A stretch of DNA of 64,000 bases, from assembly GCA_017619795.1 (NCBI GenBank), contig JAFZRP010000013.1:1-64000 (forward strand), given 5' to 3'. The notes under the pieces were generated by a model. It was not told the origin of the DNA. It made no database searches and saw only the letters and a list, made by a program, of their open reading frames with translations. The stretch is from Treponema sp. GTDB lineage: Bacteria; Spirochaetota; Spirochaetia; Treponematales; Treponemataceae. The translations under genes and the position numbers were made by a program. This document shows, in pieces, positions 36,849-47,400 of this stretch (position 1 is its first letter; each line of letters starts with the position of its first letter).

Positions 36849-37817
36849 TTATGATTCTTCGCTGATTCGTTTTACAAAGTTTTCACCCCAGTAGTCGCAG
36901 AGAAGCTCGTAGGCCTGGGGTTTTAGTTCGGGGATGACGGCTTCGGTATATTGCTTGTAGTTATTTTTGATATAGTACTGTGAAAATTGCTGTAAAGTTG
37001 CGTGTTCTTCTGGAGTAAGGCGGAAAGTGTTTTCGTCGATTTTGTTCCAGTCAAAAAGGATTGTAAAAACAGATGCTGTTGAGCAAACCATCTCCCAGCT
37101 GCGCAGATTATCAATCTTTTTGTTAGAAGTCATGCCGGAAGACTTTCGGTATAAATAGACAAGGTCTTCGGTACCAAAATAGGTTTTAGCAATCCGGGTG
37201 ATAAAGAAAAACTGGAGCAAATCTTCTGCTATATTGCAATAAGTCGGAGAGATTTCGGCAAAAGCCTGAAGGTAAACTTCGCGGCGAATTAGCTTTCCCC
37301 ACAAATACGTAGAGATTTTGTGTTCTACAAAAAATTCATGAAAGATTTCTTTGCCGGAAAGCTTACCAAAATATGTTTTGCCAGAACCTTCTCTTTCTGT
37401 CCTCCCCTGCTCATCCTCCCAAAAATAATTATTACTGCCCTGTACAATATCATAATCATTTTCTTTTGCAAGCTTTGCCAGCGTTTTTAAGGCACCGGCG
37501 GCAAGAAGATCATCGCTGTCCAGCATACAGATATATTCACCACGAGCTTCATAAACAAGAGTCCGGCGGGCTTCAACAAGTCCTTTATTCTTAGAATGCT
37601 CTAAATAGCGGATTACAGGTTTTGAAAACGGTTTTTTGAAGGATTTTACAATAGCCTTACAGTCACGACCGTTCTGATCGTGACCGCTGCTCGAATCGCT
37701 TAAAACCAGTATTTCGTAATCTGCAAAATCCTGGTCTATAACACTTTGCAAGCATTCAGCAAGATATTGCTCTGTGTTATAAACCGGAATGCAGACTGAC
37801 AGGAAGGGGGTGTGCAT
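36849..37817 (-). CDS. GT2-family glycosyltransferase, last gene of lipoprotein operon B
   Basis: A 322-residue GT-A transferase, paralogue of 23160-24131 in the same position of its operon. It has SVCIPVYNTEQYLAECLQSV, LVLSDSSSGHDQNGRD, ICMLDSDDLLAAGAL and the shared C-terminus LCDYWGENFVKRI. The N-terminal third is more conserved between the two copies than the acceptor half, so they probably use related donors on different acceptors. The start codon is 3 nt after the stop of the upstream lipoprotein gene, so the two are translationally coupled. Substrate unknown. Confidence 0.86.
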   Translation of the reverse strand: MHTPFLSVCIPVYNTEQYLAECLQSVIDQDFADYEILVLSDSSSGHDQNGRDCKAIVKSFKKPFSKPVIRYLEHSKNKGLVEARRTLVYEARGEYICMLDSDDLLAAGALKTLAKLAKENDYDIVQGSNNYFWEDEQGRTEREGSGKTYFGKLSGKEIFHEFFVEHKISTYLWGKLIRREVYLQAFAEISPTYCNIAEDLLQFFFITRIAKTYFGTEDLVYLYRKSSGMTSNKKIDNLRSWEMVCSTASVFTILFDWNKIDENTFRLTPEEHATLQQFSQYYIKNNYKQYTEAVIPELKPQAYELLCDYWGENFVKRISEES

Positions 37818-37820
37818 AGA

Positions 37821-40800
37821 TTATTTAAGATAAGTATCTCCATAATAATTACTTAATTGATCACTAGTAAGGTTATTACTGAAATTTGTAGTTACATACT
37901 TTGCTTCACTATCAAAATCATAAGAAAGAGACTCTAAATCTACTGTTACAATTCTATTTACATTACGTACACTGTTACCATAACCATCATCATAAACAAA
38001 GAGTCCATCATCTGCGATTATGAGTTTTTTAGGTTCAATAGCAATAAACTTTTGCGGATTAATAAGATAGTCTATAAAAGAAGCTCCTATAGTTCCGTTA
38101 TCAACTCCAATTGCTTTATAATGAAAATAATCACCTATATTGCTCGTTTCTAATGCATTTTTACAAAGTCCAAACAGGTTAGTATTACTACCATAACCAA
38201 GAGATGTATCCCACGCTAAACCGGCAGAACCAGTACTTGAAGGATATGGGCTCATTTCAGGATATGTATTATTTACATTAATTCTGGAAATAAAGCCATA
38301 ATTCTCTAAATAATAATGCGGGTCTTCACATCCCTCTCCATTTATTATCTTTTCTTTTTTGAAATTAAAATGACTAAACAATACATAAAGATAATAATTA
38401 TTATTTTCACTTTCAACTATCTGCATATCGTTTATTTTCAAATCTGGCGAAAAACTATTACCTGTTTCTCCAAACAAATCTGCATAAGAAACAATTGAAT
38501 ATGCATCAACAGTAATTGAAGTACCTGATTTATCTTTTTGAGAATATTCTGTAGTCAAATATGGATAAAATGAAATCTCATTACTATCATTTACAACAAA
38601 ATCAGCAGCGGCAATATAGCGTTTGTCAAAGCCCTGTAATTCTGTAAGATTAAGATTTTTTGGAACATAACTAGCAAATATTCTTCCACCTGTATAACCA
38701 ACTCCAGAATCCCTTAGAACTGCAAAATCTGTCATTTCATAATAAGGAGAATCTTTTTCAAACCTATAAGAGAATTTACCGTAAGAAATAGAGTTATTAT
38801 CAAGATCATAAAGTACAAAATCTGTTGCACCATGTCCGTCATCACCAGCTGCATAAAGATAATTTGCTTCATAACCTATATAAAGGTCTGTAATAGAGAT
38901 TTTGTCTGTAACTCCAATACTAGCTAAGCTTGACTGACTGAATAACTCACTTCCATTTTTTACGATAAAGAAGTTTCCTGTATTATCAAAATCAAGAACA
39001 TAAACATTTCCATCTTTGTCTATTGTAGAATCTATTTTTGAATAATCATTAGTACTATGAACCTTGTATACAGCTTCTTTATTATAAGGAATTTCATTAG
39101 AAGAAGTAATTAGCAGAGAATTACCATTGTTTTCATAAAGCATACTTCGTTTAGAAAGACAAACAGGATATTCTTCAAATGAGAATTCCCAGTCTGAAAG
39201 AATTAATTCTGTAGCACTGGCAGGAATGAGTTGTTCTGGAGCTAAACCAGTAGTATAACGAACATATTGTGTTGGAAACATTATATCTATATACAAATCA
39301 TCTAAAGCCGTCCATGAAATATTTTCTTCTGTAATTGTAACTCTAAATTCGTTTGGAGCTTCTGTAAGTCTATCGTTATAAAAAGCTGTAACACTACCAG
39401 TATAAGAACTTGCATGATCTGATTCTCCATTTTCACTTGTTAAACGTATTTTAAAAGCGTTTACAGCAGATGAATTTGTTCGGTAATCAAAATTAGATTC
39501 TGATTTTCCACTTATTTTAACTAAATATTCTTTACCTTTCTTGAACCAGAATCTATCCTCATTTTCTTCTATTTCTACGAGACGACTATAAGGAATATGT
39601 GCTACAAAATAGTTTTCATACTCAGTAGGATATGTTGATGGTACCGGTGTTGCATATATTCCCCACTTTGCATAATAAGTTTTTGAAGGAAGAGGATTTC
39701 CACCATTCTCAGCTTCTGAAACTTGAATGTTCTGACTCTGTGTCGTAAATTCAGGATCATCATACCAGCCTAAAAAAGCAAAACCTGGGTTTGTATAGAA
39801 ATCCTCATTAGGATCTGTTCCGGAAGAAGTTTTAGGAGTTATTAATTTAGTATAATCATATGTATAAATCGGTTCATGTGTTTCTGGATCTGTAGTATAA
39901 CTGCAAAGAACGGATGGTAAATTATAAATAAATTCATCATTGGTACCGTCTTCATCTGTATCATTTTCCGTATAATAAAAAGCATATTTTTTCAAATTCA
40001 AAGAAAAAGTATCTTTAATACCATTTTTATTCCACAGAACAAAGTCAGATGTACCTTTTGTTTTCTGAATATTGCTGTAAACACAATTTATTATAACACC
40101 TGTAAGATACTCATCAGAATAATCATCTGTGTCTACATACAACAACAAAGCTGGAGCATAATTTAACTCAGTTCCTCTTTTTTCACCTTCAACATCAAGG
40201 GTCCAATTTATTTCTGTAATTGTATTTGCCGTTACGGTAATTGAATCTTGTCCAGCCTGTCCATTTACGGTAGCAGGACTATTTGAATTTCCATAACCAT
40301 ATAAATCGGCTTTTAAGGTTACGTCTTTATTACTAATAATTGTAGTTGTATAAGATAGGGTATCTCCATCACCCAAAGTTAGATTTTTGCAGTCAGGTAA
40401 ATTAGAAATATTGGTGATATATGCCCGATATGTTTGTCCAAGTCTATAATTGTTAGCCTGTGTGCCGTTTCCAAATTGCTCGCCAACAAATCCATATAGA
40501 TTTATTACTGTATCTGTTCCAAAACTGCTCAAGGATGTAACTTTTGTACCAGTATATTCAGATGTCGTAATTGGATCTGTATACCAGCCGCCAAAGGAAT
40601 GATAATAAGAAAAATCTTCACAATCTCTTTCATATTCATCAAAATCCAAAAGTTGAAAATTGTTGAGGCCTATTGTCTTATCTCTAAGTACTTGAACACT
40701 ATAAGGCTGCTCTTTATAGTCTTCTTCACCATAAACATAATAATTTACAGTTACAGCCTCTGCCCATTTTGCATAAAGAGTTTTGTCTCCAGAAAGAGTT

Positions 40801-41936
40801 CCATATTTATTGAATGTAACAGATGTTTCATTACCATTTTCGTCTTCTTTATATTCAAATGAATTATTTGGTGTAAAATCCGCATCCATAAACCAGCCTT
40901 TAAATACATAGCCTTCCCTTACAGGAATTGGCAGATTAACTGATAAATCAGATACATAGTAGCCCCAAGGGATTTCTTCTGTTACACCGCTAATATAACT
41001 ATTATCTATTATTCCACCGTTTAAGACATAATTAAGCTTGTAGCGACCAACTTCATAAGCTTTTTCTATGTAATTTCCTGCAACAATAATCATCTGTTCG
41101 TTACAGAAAACACGTTCATTACCAGCATTATCTTTTAATTTACCTTTAATCCAGTATCTTCCAGGAGAAAGGCTATTTATAAGGATATCATATTCTGTAT
41201 AAGAAGATTTGGTAATTTTATCAGAAAAATTAAACTTATCTCCAGTTTTTGTAGAAATTAAGCATTCACTTTCTTCTACTCCTCTAATAAAGTTGTCGTA
41301 ATCATATATATTTAATTCTGCATCTGTATAGAGGCCGCTATAATCTGCAACAGAAATTAGAAAATTAAACGGCATTCCGTTACCAGAAGCCACACCATTA
41401 GTATTCCAAGTATTAGGTAATAGAACAAAGCTAATCTCATTTGTTTCATTAGATACTAATTCAACTGTTATATTACCTGAGGTTAATGGAATATATAAGT
41501 AAGAAGTCCCATCAGCATCTTTTTCTCTATAATAGTATCCTTCAAGTTTTAGTTCATATTCACCTGGTTTTAATTCTAATTCTGTATCATTTATAAGTTC
41601 TTCATAATTATTCCAGGTTTTTATTTTATTAAACTGCGAATCTGCTGGACCAGGTCCTTCATAACTACCTTTTAAAACAAATTTAACATACCTTTTGTAA
41701 AACAGCTCTACACTATCTTCATCTGTCATCAGCTTTCTTCCAGCCATATTTCCAGACGTGTCAATACTTGCATTTATAGTTAAAAGTGCTTTGGTATTTT
41801 CCGAAGGATTTTCTATTTCTGTCTTTGGTTTTACATTTTTTGCGCTGTCTTCTGATTTATTAAACTCGCAGGCAGTAAATAATGCAAAAAACATTACCAG
41901 GGCTGCAAAAGTAAAAGTCTTATATATATTCTTCAT
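37821..41936 (-). CDS. Giant InlB-repeat lipoprotein with propeller-like C-terminus (operon B, gene 3)
   Basis: A 1371-residue lipoprotein; lipobox LFTAC, Cys23. The N-terminal 280 residues are the recurring beta module (ALLTINASID...GEYELKLEGYYY...NEISFVLLPN). InlB-type repeats follow at about 300-390 (YVFKGWFMDADF...LYAKW), 395-490 (SFGGWYTDPITT) and 690-785 (AFLGWYDDPEF...YYAKW). From about 960 to the end, repeats such as DGNVYVLDFDNTGNFFIV and ANYLYAAGDDG suggest a beta-propeller that ends with NPQKFIAIEPKKLIIADDGLFVYDD, matching the operon A protein at 24150-26453. It looks like a fusion of InlB modules onto that relative. AGAGG precedes the start. Confidence 0.85.
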   Translation of the reverse strand: MKNIYKTFTFAALVMFFALFTACEFNKSEDSAKNVKPKTEIENPSENTKALLTINASIDTSGNMAGRKLMTDEDSVELFYKRYVKFVLKGSYEGPGPADSQFNKIKTWNNYEELINDTELELKPGEYELKLEGYYYREKDADGTSYLYIPLTSGNITVELVSNETNEISFVLLPNTWNTNGVASGNGMPFNFLISVADYSGLYTDAELNIYDYDNFIRGVEESECLISTKTGDKFNFSDKITKSSYTEYDILINSLSPGRYWIKGKLKDNAGNERVFCNEQMIIVAGNYIEKAYEVGRYKLNYVLNGGIIDNSYISGVTEEIPWGYYVSDLSVNLPIPVREGYVFKGWFMDADFTPNNSFEYKEDENGNETSVTFNKYGTLSGDKTLYAKWAEAVTVNYYVYGEEDYKEQPYSVQVLRDKTIGLNNFQLLDFDEYERDCEDFSYYHSFGGWYTDPITTSEYTGTKVTSLSSFGTDTVINLYGFVGEQFGNGTQANNYRLGQTYRAYITNISNLPDCKNLTLGDGDTLSYTTTIISNKDVTLKADLYGYGNSNSPATVNGQAGQDSITVTANTITEINWTLDVEGEKRGTELNYAPALLLYVDTDDYSDEYLTGVIINCVYSNIQKTKGTSDFVLWNKNGIKDTFSLNLKKYAFYYTENDTDEDGTNDEFIYNLPSVLCSYTTDPETHEPIYTYDYTKLITPKTSSGTDPNEDFYTNPGFAFLGWYDDPEFTTQSQNIQVSEAENGGNPLPSKTYYAKWGIYATPVPSTYPTEYENYFVAHIPYSRLVEIEENEDRFWFKKGKEYLVKISGKSESNFDYRTNSSAVNAFKIRLTSENGESDHASSYTGSVTAFYNDRLTEAPNEFRVTITEENISWTALDDLYIDIMFPTQYVRYTTGLAPEQLIPASATELILSDWEFSFEEYPVCLSKRSMLYENNGNSLLITSSNEIPYNKEAVYKVHSTNDYSKIDSTIDKDGNVYVLDFDNTGNFFIVKNGSELFSQSSLASIGVTDKISITDLYIGYEANYLYAAGDDGHGATDFVLYDLDNNSISYGKFSYRFEKDSPYYEMTDFAVLRDSGVGYTGGRIFASYVPKNLNLTELQGFDKRYIAAADFVVNDSNEISFYPYLTTEYSQKDKSGTSITVDAYSIVSYADLFGETGNSFSPDLKINDMQIVESENNNYYLYVLFSHFNFKKEKIINGEGCEDPHYYLENYGFISRINVNNTYPEMSPYPSSTGSAGLAWDTSLGYGSNTNLFGLCKNALETSNIGDYFHYKAIGVDNGTIGASFIDYLINPQKFIAIEPKKLIIADDGLFVYDDGYGNSVRNVNRIVTVDLESLSYDFDSEAKYVTTNFSNNLTSDQLSNYYGDTYLK

Positions 41937-41949
41937 AATTCACCTCTAT

Positions 41950-41994
41950 TTAGTTTTCTTCCCATTTAGCTACGATAGTAACATAGGCTACATC
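41950..41994 (-). pseudogene. Remnant of an InlB B-repeat end downstream of the 41993-44446 gene
   Basis: Directly after the stop of the upstream lipoprotein gene, in another frame, the minus strand reads DVAYVTIVAKWEEN then a stop (14 codons). This matches the closing strand of an InlB B-repeat (compare VTLVAKWQEN in the 44461-48243 protein). It has no start codon. Best explained as the left-over C-terminus of a protein whose end was replaced by recombination or frameshift. Confidence 0.6.
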
Positions 41995-44446
41995 AGTTTA
42001 ATTCTATTCGGATATTATTTTTACCATAATCCAATTGTTCAGTCTCAGTACCTTGTATTACATCTTCATAAAGGTAATCTTGTAATTCTTCATCCCATTC
42101 ATCAGTTTGCCTTTTACCTGTAATACGGAAGGTCCATTCTCCGGCAGATAAACCTTCTATTGGAATACCACTAGCAAAGTCATCGTAAGCCAAATCTGTT
42201 ATCTTTTTTGCACCATCACTTATTGAAGAACCTTTACAATATTGTATTTGGAATATTAGTTCATCAACATCCTCTGTCCCTTCATAAGAAACCTCAAGCT
42301 CAGCATTAATATCTAAGAGCAACTCAAGGCTTGCATCATCCCTGTCATCATTATCTGAGTCTCTTTTTGCAATACAAGAGATAAAGATTGTAGAGCCAGA
42401 AGTATAGACAGGAGTCTGACTTCCACCCTCATTTGTGTATAAGGTATAATTAAGAGTGTTTGAATTTTCCTCAGGCAAAATACTACCATTAACTAACCAT
42501 GTATAACTTTCGTACGTTGTTCCAGTTGTTATTGGAGAAGCTGTTACCGTGAGCACACCATTATTTTCTGTATAAGTAAGTTCAAGATCGTTTTCTTCGT
42601 AGCTTTGAACAGAAATATTTAGGGATGGACTTACAAGTGGTTCATATTTTGCATAAATATAAATTGTTCCACCTGGAATAAATTTATCCAATCCTTCAAA
42701 ATTATAACTATATTCTCTATAAGTGGATTTATATGTAAGAGGATTTTCAAAATCCGGATCAGAATACCAGCCAGTAAATGCATAACCATCTTTTGCCGGT
42801 GGTGTTGCAGATTCTTGTATAGATACACTAAATCTTCCAGAAGTATTCATCTGAATATAATTTGAATAAGAATTTTGTGTAATGGAACTTGTAATATCAG
42901 TTTCACCATCCATTATCTTAACATCCATAGTTGCATCGTTATCTATAAAGTAAGCGTAAAGCTTTAATGGATTACCGTCAGAATCTTTTCCAGTAAAATC
43001 TTTATTTATTGCACCTGTAGCTTTTGTTGTATGTGCCTCGTCCAAATACCAGCCAATGAAAACAGCAGTAGCGCTACCATCTACCCCAATTTTACTTGCT
43101 TTAAAGTTATAAATATTGATTATATATTCAAAAGCACAATTCTTGAGTGTATAAACACTTGAACCTTCTACCGGATCTTCAACACTTTCAATATAATTAC
43201 CTTCAGTACTACAATTCAATGTACCACCATCTGTATCAACCAGAATGTCGTATTTTGGAGCAAACTTAGCGTACAGCTTTAATTTGCCAGAAACCTTTGC
43301 AATGTCGTACCAGAAATACACAACAGAATTAAGAAGATCAGTTGTATCATTACATTTATTATAATTTACATAATCAGCCTTTTGGGTACACTCTTCATCT
43401 GTATACCAGCCTATAAGATATTTATCTTCTAATGTAAGCTTTGGTAAGAGCAAATCTTTTTGCTGGCTATTCTTATAAGTAATCCAACCAGTTTCGTTGT
43501 TATAGTCATATTCTATAGTTGGGAAGTTTAGCTGATGGTCACTAGAACCAACTACAGTCAAGTCAGCTAAAGCATCCTCTAGTCCTCTTCCAACATACAG
43601 CTCAACATCAACATCCTGTACTGTGTTTGCCAAAAGATTTGAGTAGTCTTTTTCTGTTGTAACACCGCCGTAAATGTATGCAAGCTCGTTTTGTTTAGGG
43701 TAAGCATAATAATCATTTACTGTTAAACCGGTGTGACTCATTGGTTCATAAATGAAGACCATATATTTGCCTACTCCAAGAGTTATGGAATAGGTACAGG
43801 AATAGCTTTCTCCAGTACCTTCAGAATTTACATCAACAGCTGTTGATACCTTTTCCTTGTTAGCACCGTTAGGGAAAACAAGATAATCCTGATTTGGAGA
43901 AGCAAAGCTCTTGACTACAATTTTGTGGTAACCATAGCTGAAATCTTCCTCATCTGTATATTTTTCAATTGGAATCTTAAACTCAAATACTCCGGCAGCA
44001 TCTTCTACATATTGCATTTCAAAATTGAGGCTGACATTTTCAGAAGATATTGTGGCTGTATCTGTTCCGGAAAGGCAAAGCTCTCTTGTCTCTCTGCTAT
44101 AAGCCAACAGAGTAAAAATCCAGGAACCTGTTAGAATTTCATCGGAAAAATCCCGAAGCTCCTCATATGATAAGGCACTGGAAAGAGTTTCTGCTTCGGA
44201 AGCTGCATTTCTTTTTGCAGTCAACGTAAAAGAATACGAACCGATTATTTCGTCAAGTTCATCGTCTGTAAGGAAGGCTTTTCTATCTTCCAGAATATTT
44301 TTTTCCAGAGACGGAAACTTTACGTTTATTGATATTTTCTGTTTTTCTGCGCCAGCTTTTCCAGCTTTATCAACTTCTGATTTACAAGAAAAGCAAACAA
44401 AGGCAGCAAAAAGTATTGTAATTAAAATATAAAGTCTATTTTTCAT
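41993..44446 (-). CDS. InlB-repeat lipoprotein (operon B, gene 2)
   Basis: An 817-residue lipoprotein; lipobox VCFSC, Cys21. It starts with the recurring beta module (KISINVKFPS...YSFTLTAKRN...GSWIFTLLAYSR...SLNFEMQYVEDAAGVFEFKI). Three InlB-like repeats follow: LIGWYTDEECTQ...LYAKF, FIGWYLDEAHTT...LYAYF and FTGWYSDPDFEN...IYAKY. A PKD-like segment (YESYTWLVNGSIL, about 650) and a C-terminal copy of a GEWTFRITGKR module end the protein. The stop is followed by a remnant InlB-repeat end in another frame (41950-41994), so the present C-terminus may be a replacement. The start is 14 nt after the previous gene. Confidence 0.85.
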   Translation of the reverse strand: MKNRLYILITILFAAFVCFSCKSEVDKAGKAGAEKQKISINVKFPSLEKNILEDRKAFLTDDELDEIIGSYSFTLTAKRNAASEAETLSSALSYEELRDFSDEILTGSWIFTLLAYSRETRELCLSGTDTATISSENVSLNFEMQYVEDAAGVFEFKIPIEKYTDEEDFSYGYHKIVVKSFASPNQDYLVFPNGANKEKVSTAVDVNSEGTGESYSCTYSITLGVGKYMVFIYEPMSHTGLTVNDYYAYPKQNELAYIYGGVTTEKDYSNLLANTVQDVDVELYVGRGLEDALADLTVVGSSDHQLNFPTIEYDYNNETGWITYKNSQQKDLLLPKLTLEDKYLIGWYTDEECTQKADYVNYNKCNDTTDLLNSVVYFWYDIAKVSGKLKLYAKFAPKYDILVDTDGGTLNCSTEGNYIESVEDPVEGSSVYTLKNCAFEYIINIYNFKASKIGVDGSATAVFIGWYLDEAHTTKATGAINKDFTGKDSDGNPLKLYAYFIDNDATMDVKIMDGETDITSSITQNSYSNYIQMNTSGRFSVSIQESATPPAKDGYAFTGWYSDPDFENPLTYKSTYREYSYNFEGLDKFIPGGTIYIYAKYEPLVSPSLNISVQSYEENDLELTYTENNGVLTVTASPITTGTTYESYTWLVNGSILPEENSNTLNYTLYTNEGGSQTPVYTSGSTIFISCIAKRDSDNDDRDDASLELLLDINAELEVSYEGTEDVDELIFQIQYCKGSSISDGAKKITDLAYDDFASGIPIEGLSAGEWTFRITGKRQTDEWDEELQDYLYEDVIQGTETEQLDYGKNNIRIELN

Positions 44447-44460
44447 AATCCTTTACCCTC

Positions 44461-47400
44461 CTACCAGTCTGAGCCTACATGAAGCTTATAGGTAACATCA
44501 TCTGAATCGCCATCTTCAGTAGTTGCAACACAGTAGATTTTATAATAATCGCTTGTTGTTCTGCCATAATCAGCATAGCTTTGTGTAATTGAAGACGTTG
44601 TAATTGGTGTATCACCGTCTTTTACAAGCACTCCGTTTATGAACCACAAGTAACTTGTATAAACTTTATCATCAGAAGATGCTGTTATTGTATATGTGTC
44701 ATTTGTACTATTTACAGTAAGTTTAAGAAGGATTTCGTTTGCGGTTGCAGAACCGTCATCCCAAAGCTCAAAGGTTGCTGAAACACCAGAAACTGTTCCT
44801 TCTTTAATTTTATAGCTTACACTTGTAACATCGCTGTCATACAAGTTGTCTGTTTCGTTTACTGCGTAAGCCTTAATAACTGTATCTACAGTAATTACGA
44901 TTGGATTAGATGAATTATATACTATTGCAGTTGATGATTCAGAAGGATTTGTTCCATCTGTTGTATAGTAAATATAAGCATTGCCGCTTCCGTTACCGCT
45001 GCAAGAAAGCGTAATTTGTGTGTTGTAATCAACTTCAACATATTCTGCGGTTCCACTTGGAGCTGTAGAGAATACAACATTTGGTGTTTTACCATTTTCC
45101 TGCCATTTTGCAACAAGAGTAACATCGCTATTTTCTACTGTATAACTGATGCCATTAGTAGATTTTGTTTCTCCATTTATTGTATATTCCCAGCCAATAA
45201 ATGTATGATAAGCATAGTTGTACCTAGGACCTGTAACTGATTCTCCAGGTCTCTTGTCATAGCTTATAGGATTATTACCATCCTCTGCCTCTCCAGGTTG
45301 GAAAAGAATGTGATAAGCTGATCTTGTCCATACTGCGTAAAGGTCATAAGAAGTTTCGTCAGGGGTATCTGAATCTACAGTAAACTCTATATTTGCTCCT
45401 GAAGCATATTCTGCCTGAGTTGCAGAAGAAGTTCTTGCCCAACCCAGGAATTGGAAATTATTACGGCTAGGATTTGCAATTGAAGAAACTGTCTGTCCAT
45501 ATAATCCGCTTGCAGTCTTTTCCCATACGTAAGAATTGGTTCCTGAATCTAACCAGTTTCCATTGTTTGAGTGGAAGGTGTAAGTTATTGTTTTTCTGTT
45601 GTATTTGATTTCTATTACATTGCTTCCGTCTGCAGAAAGTACAACTGGTTCAATTGCTTTTTCAATTGTAAAGCCGTCAAATGTTTTTGAAGCTGGAGTG
45701 ATTGAGTTACCAGCAACACCATTTCCAGTTACTGCTTCGCAAAGTGTTTCTGTATAAGCTGTACCGGCAACATTCTGACCAATATATTTTATTGTATAAT
45801 CAACATTAATTTCTGGTATTTCTGCTAAAGCCCATTCAGCTGTGAGCAATACCCTGTAGTATGCACCGAATGTTTTTGGCAGCTCTAACAGAGTTTCTGT
45901 TTTATCAGGTTTTGTTCCTTTTTCTGTTGTGTAATATTCTGCAACCCAGTCAGTAACTACATAATCCTCGTATTCAGGTTCAGCTACCTTTGTAAGTTCA
46001 ATATCAGCTTCATATTTTCCGCTTAAGCTGCAGGTAGACTTACCATCTGCAAACTTACCTGAACCGGCATTAAATACATACACAGGTCTGATTCTGCTGT
46101 AAGTTATAACTATAGCAGATCCAGAGTGAATGTATTTGTCATAAACAAATCCAGCTTTTTCACCTGCTTCAGCAAAATCTGGAACCTTTGCTGCAATCTT
46201 AGACTCTATTAATTCTGTAGGATCACTGTCACCTGGTATATAAGAAATTGTCATTGTAGAAGTTTTTTCTGCAGTTTCGTATTGAGAACCATCGCCTTCT
46301 ATAGTTTCGTAACCATACAAAACTTCAAAGCTTTGTTCTTTTTCTTTTATAACAGGTTCTTCAATTGGTTCATCAATTTTATCATAGAACAGACACCAGA
46401 TTAACAAACCGTCTGTATCTAAGTATTTTACAACTCTGTCTGAATTAAAATTATATTCATCTGTTTTTATAAGAATTGCCTGTGCCATCTTAGCATACAA
46501 ATCTTTCTCTCCTGTACACATTCCTTCATTTTTGTAGTTTTCATCTAATGTGTAACCTGGATATTCAGAAGCTGTAGCTTTTTCATCTTCAAAATAATAC
46601 TTGAAAATATACGAAGTTATTTCCTGATCATACACTTCCATAACTATCTGTACATTATTTACTCCGGCAATAACTTCTTTTTCAAGTTCACCTTTTGCAA
46701 CTGGCATTGTAACAGCAGAATAAGATTTTTCATCGTCTTCTTCGAAATAATTGTAAATAACTGCATCTGCTGTTATTTTTCCAACAGGAACTTTTTCAAC
46801 AGTAACCTTAGCCAGACCAGATAATAATTCATACTCGGTAAACTCTTTTTCAATTGTCTTACTGTATTCATCGCTGCCGGCAAGAGTTAATTTAAGCGTA
46901 TATTTTTCATAAACAGAACCATCATCTTCAGATTCTTCTTCCTGCTCAGATTCCTGTACAGTTTCCTGTTCTTCCGATACGCTTCCAACGTTCAGACGGA
47001 TATTTCCTATTGAACCGTTTTCTTTGCCTTCCGGTTTTACTTCTTCATCAGGATCTTCTTCAGTATATGTAACTGAAATGTAAATATTTACTGTTGCCGT
47101 ATCATCTACAGGCGGTTCTTCTACAACAGATTTGAAATAAACCTTAATTATGTAAGCATTTTCGCCATTTTCTACCAACTCATAACCACAGTAGGTATAA
47201 TTAGTTCCTGAGTTCTGTGAAGCCCTAGGAATAATGTCGTTTTTAAGATCACTTTCCCATCTGTCTTCTGAAGTAGAACCCAATGCAGAAGTATAATAGT
47301 ACGCAAAAATATCTTTCTGTAAATCAGGAGTTTTTGTTTCATCGTAGGTTGTATTGTCTTTCTGAAGATAAGTATGTATTTCGTAATCAATAAATACAGG

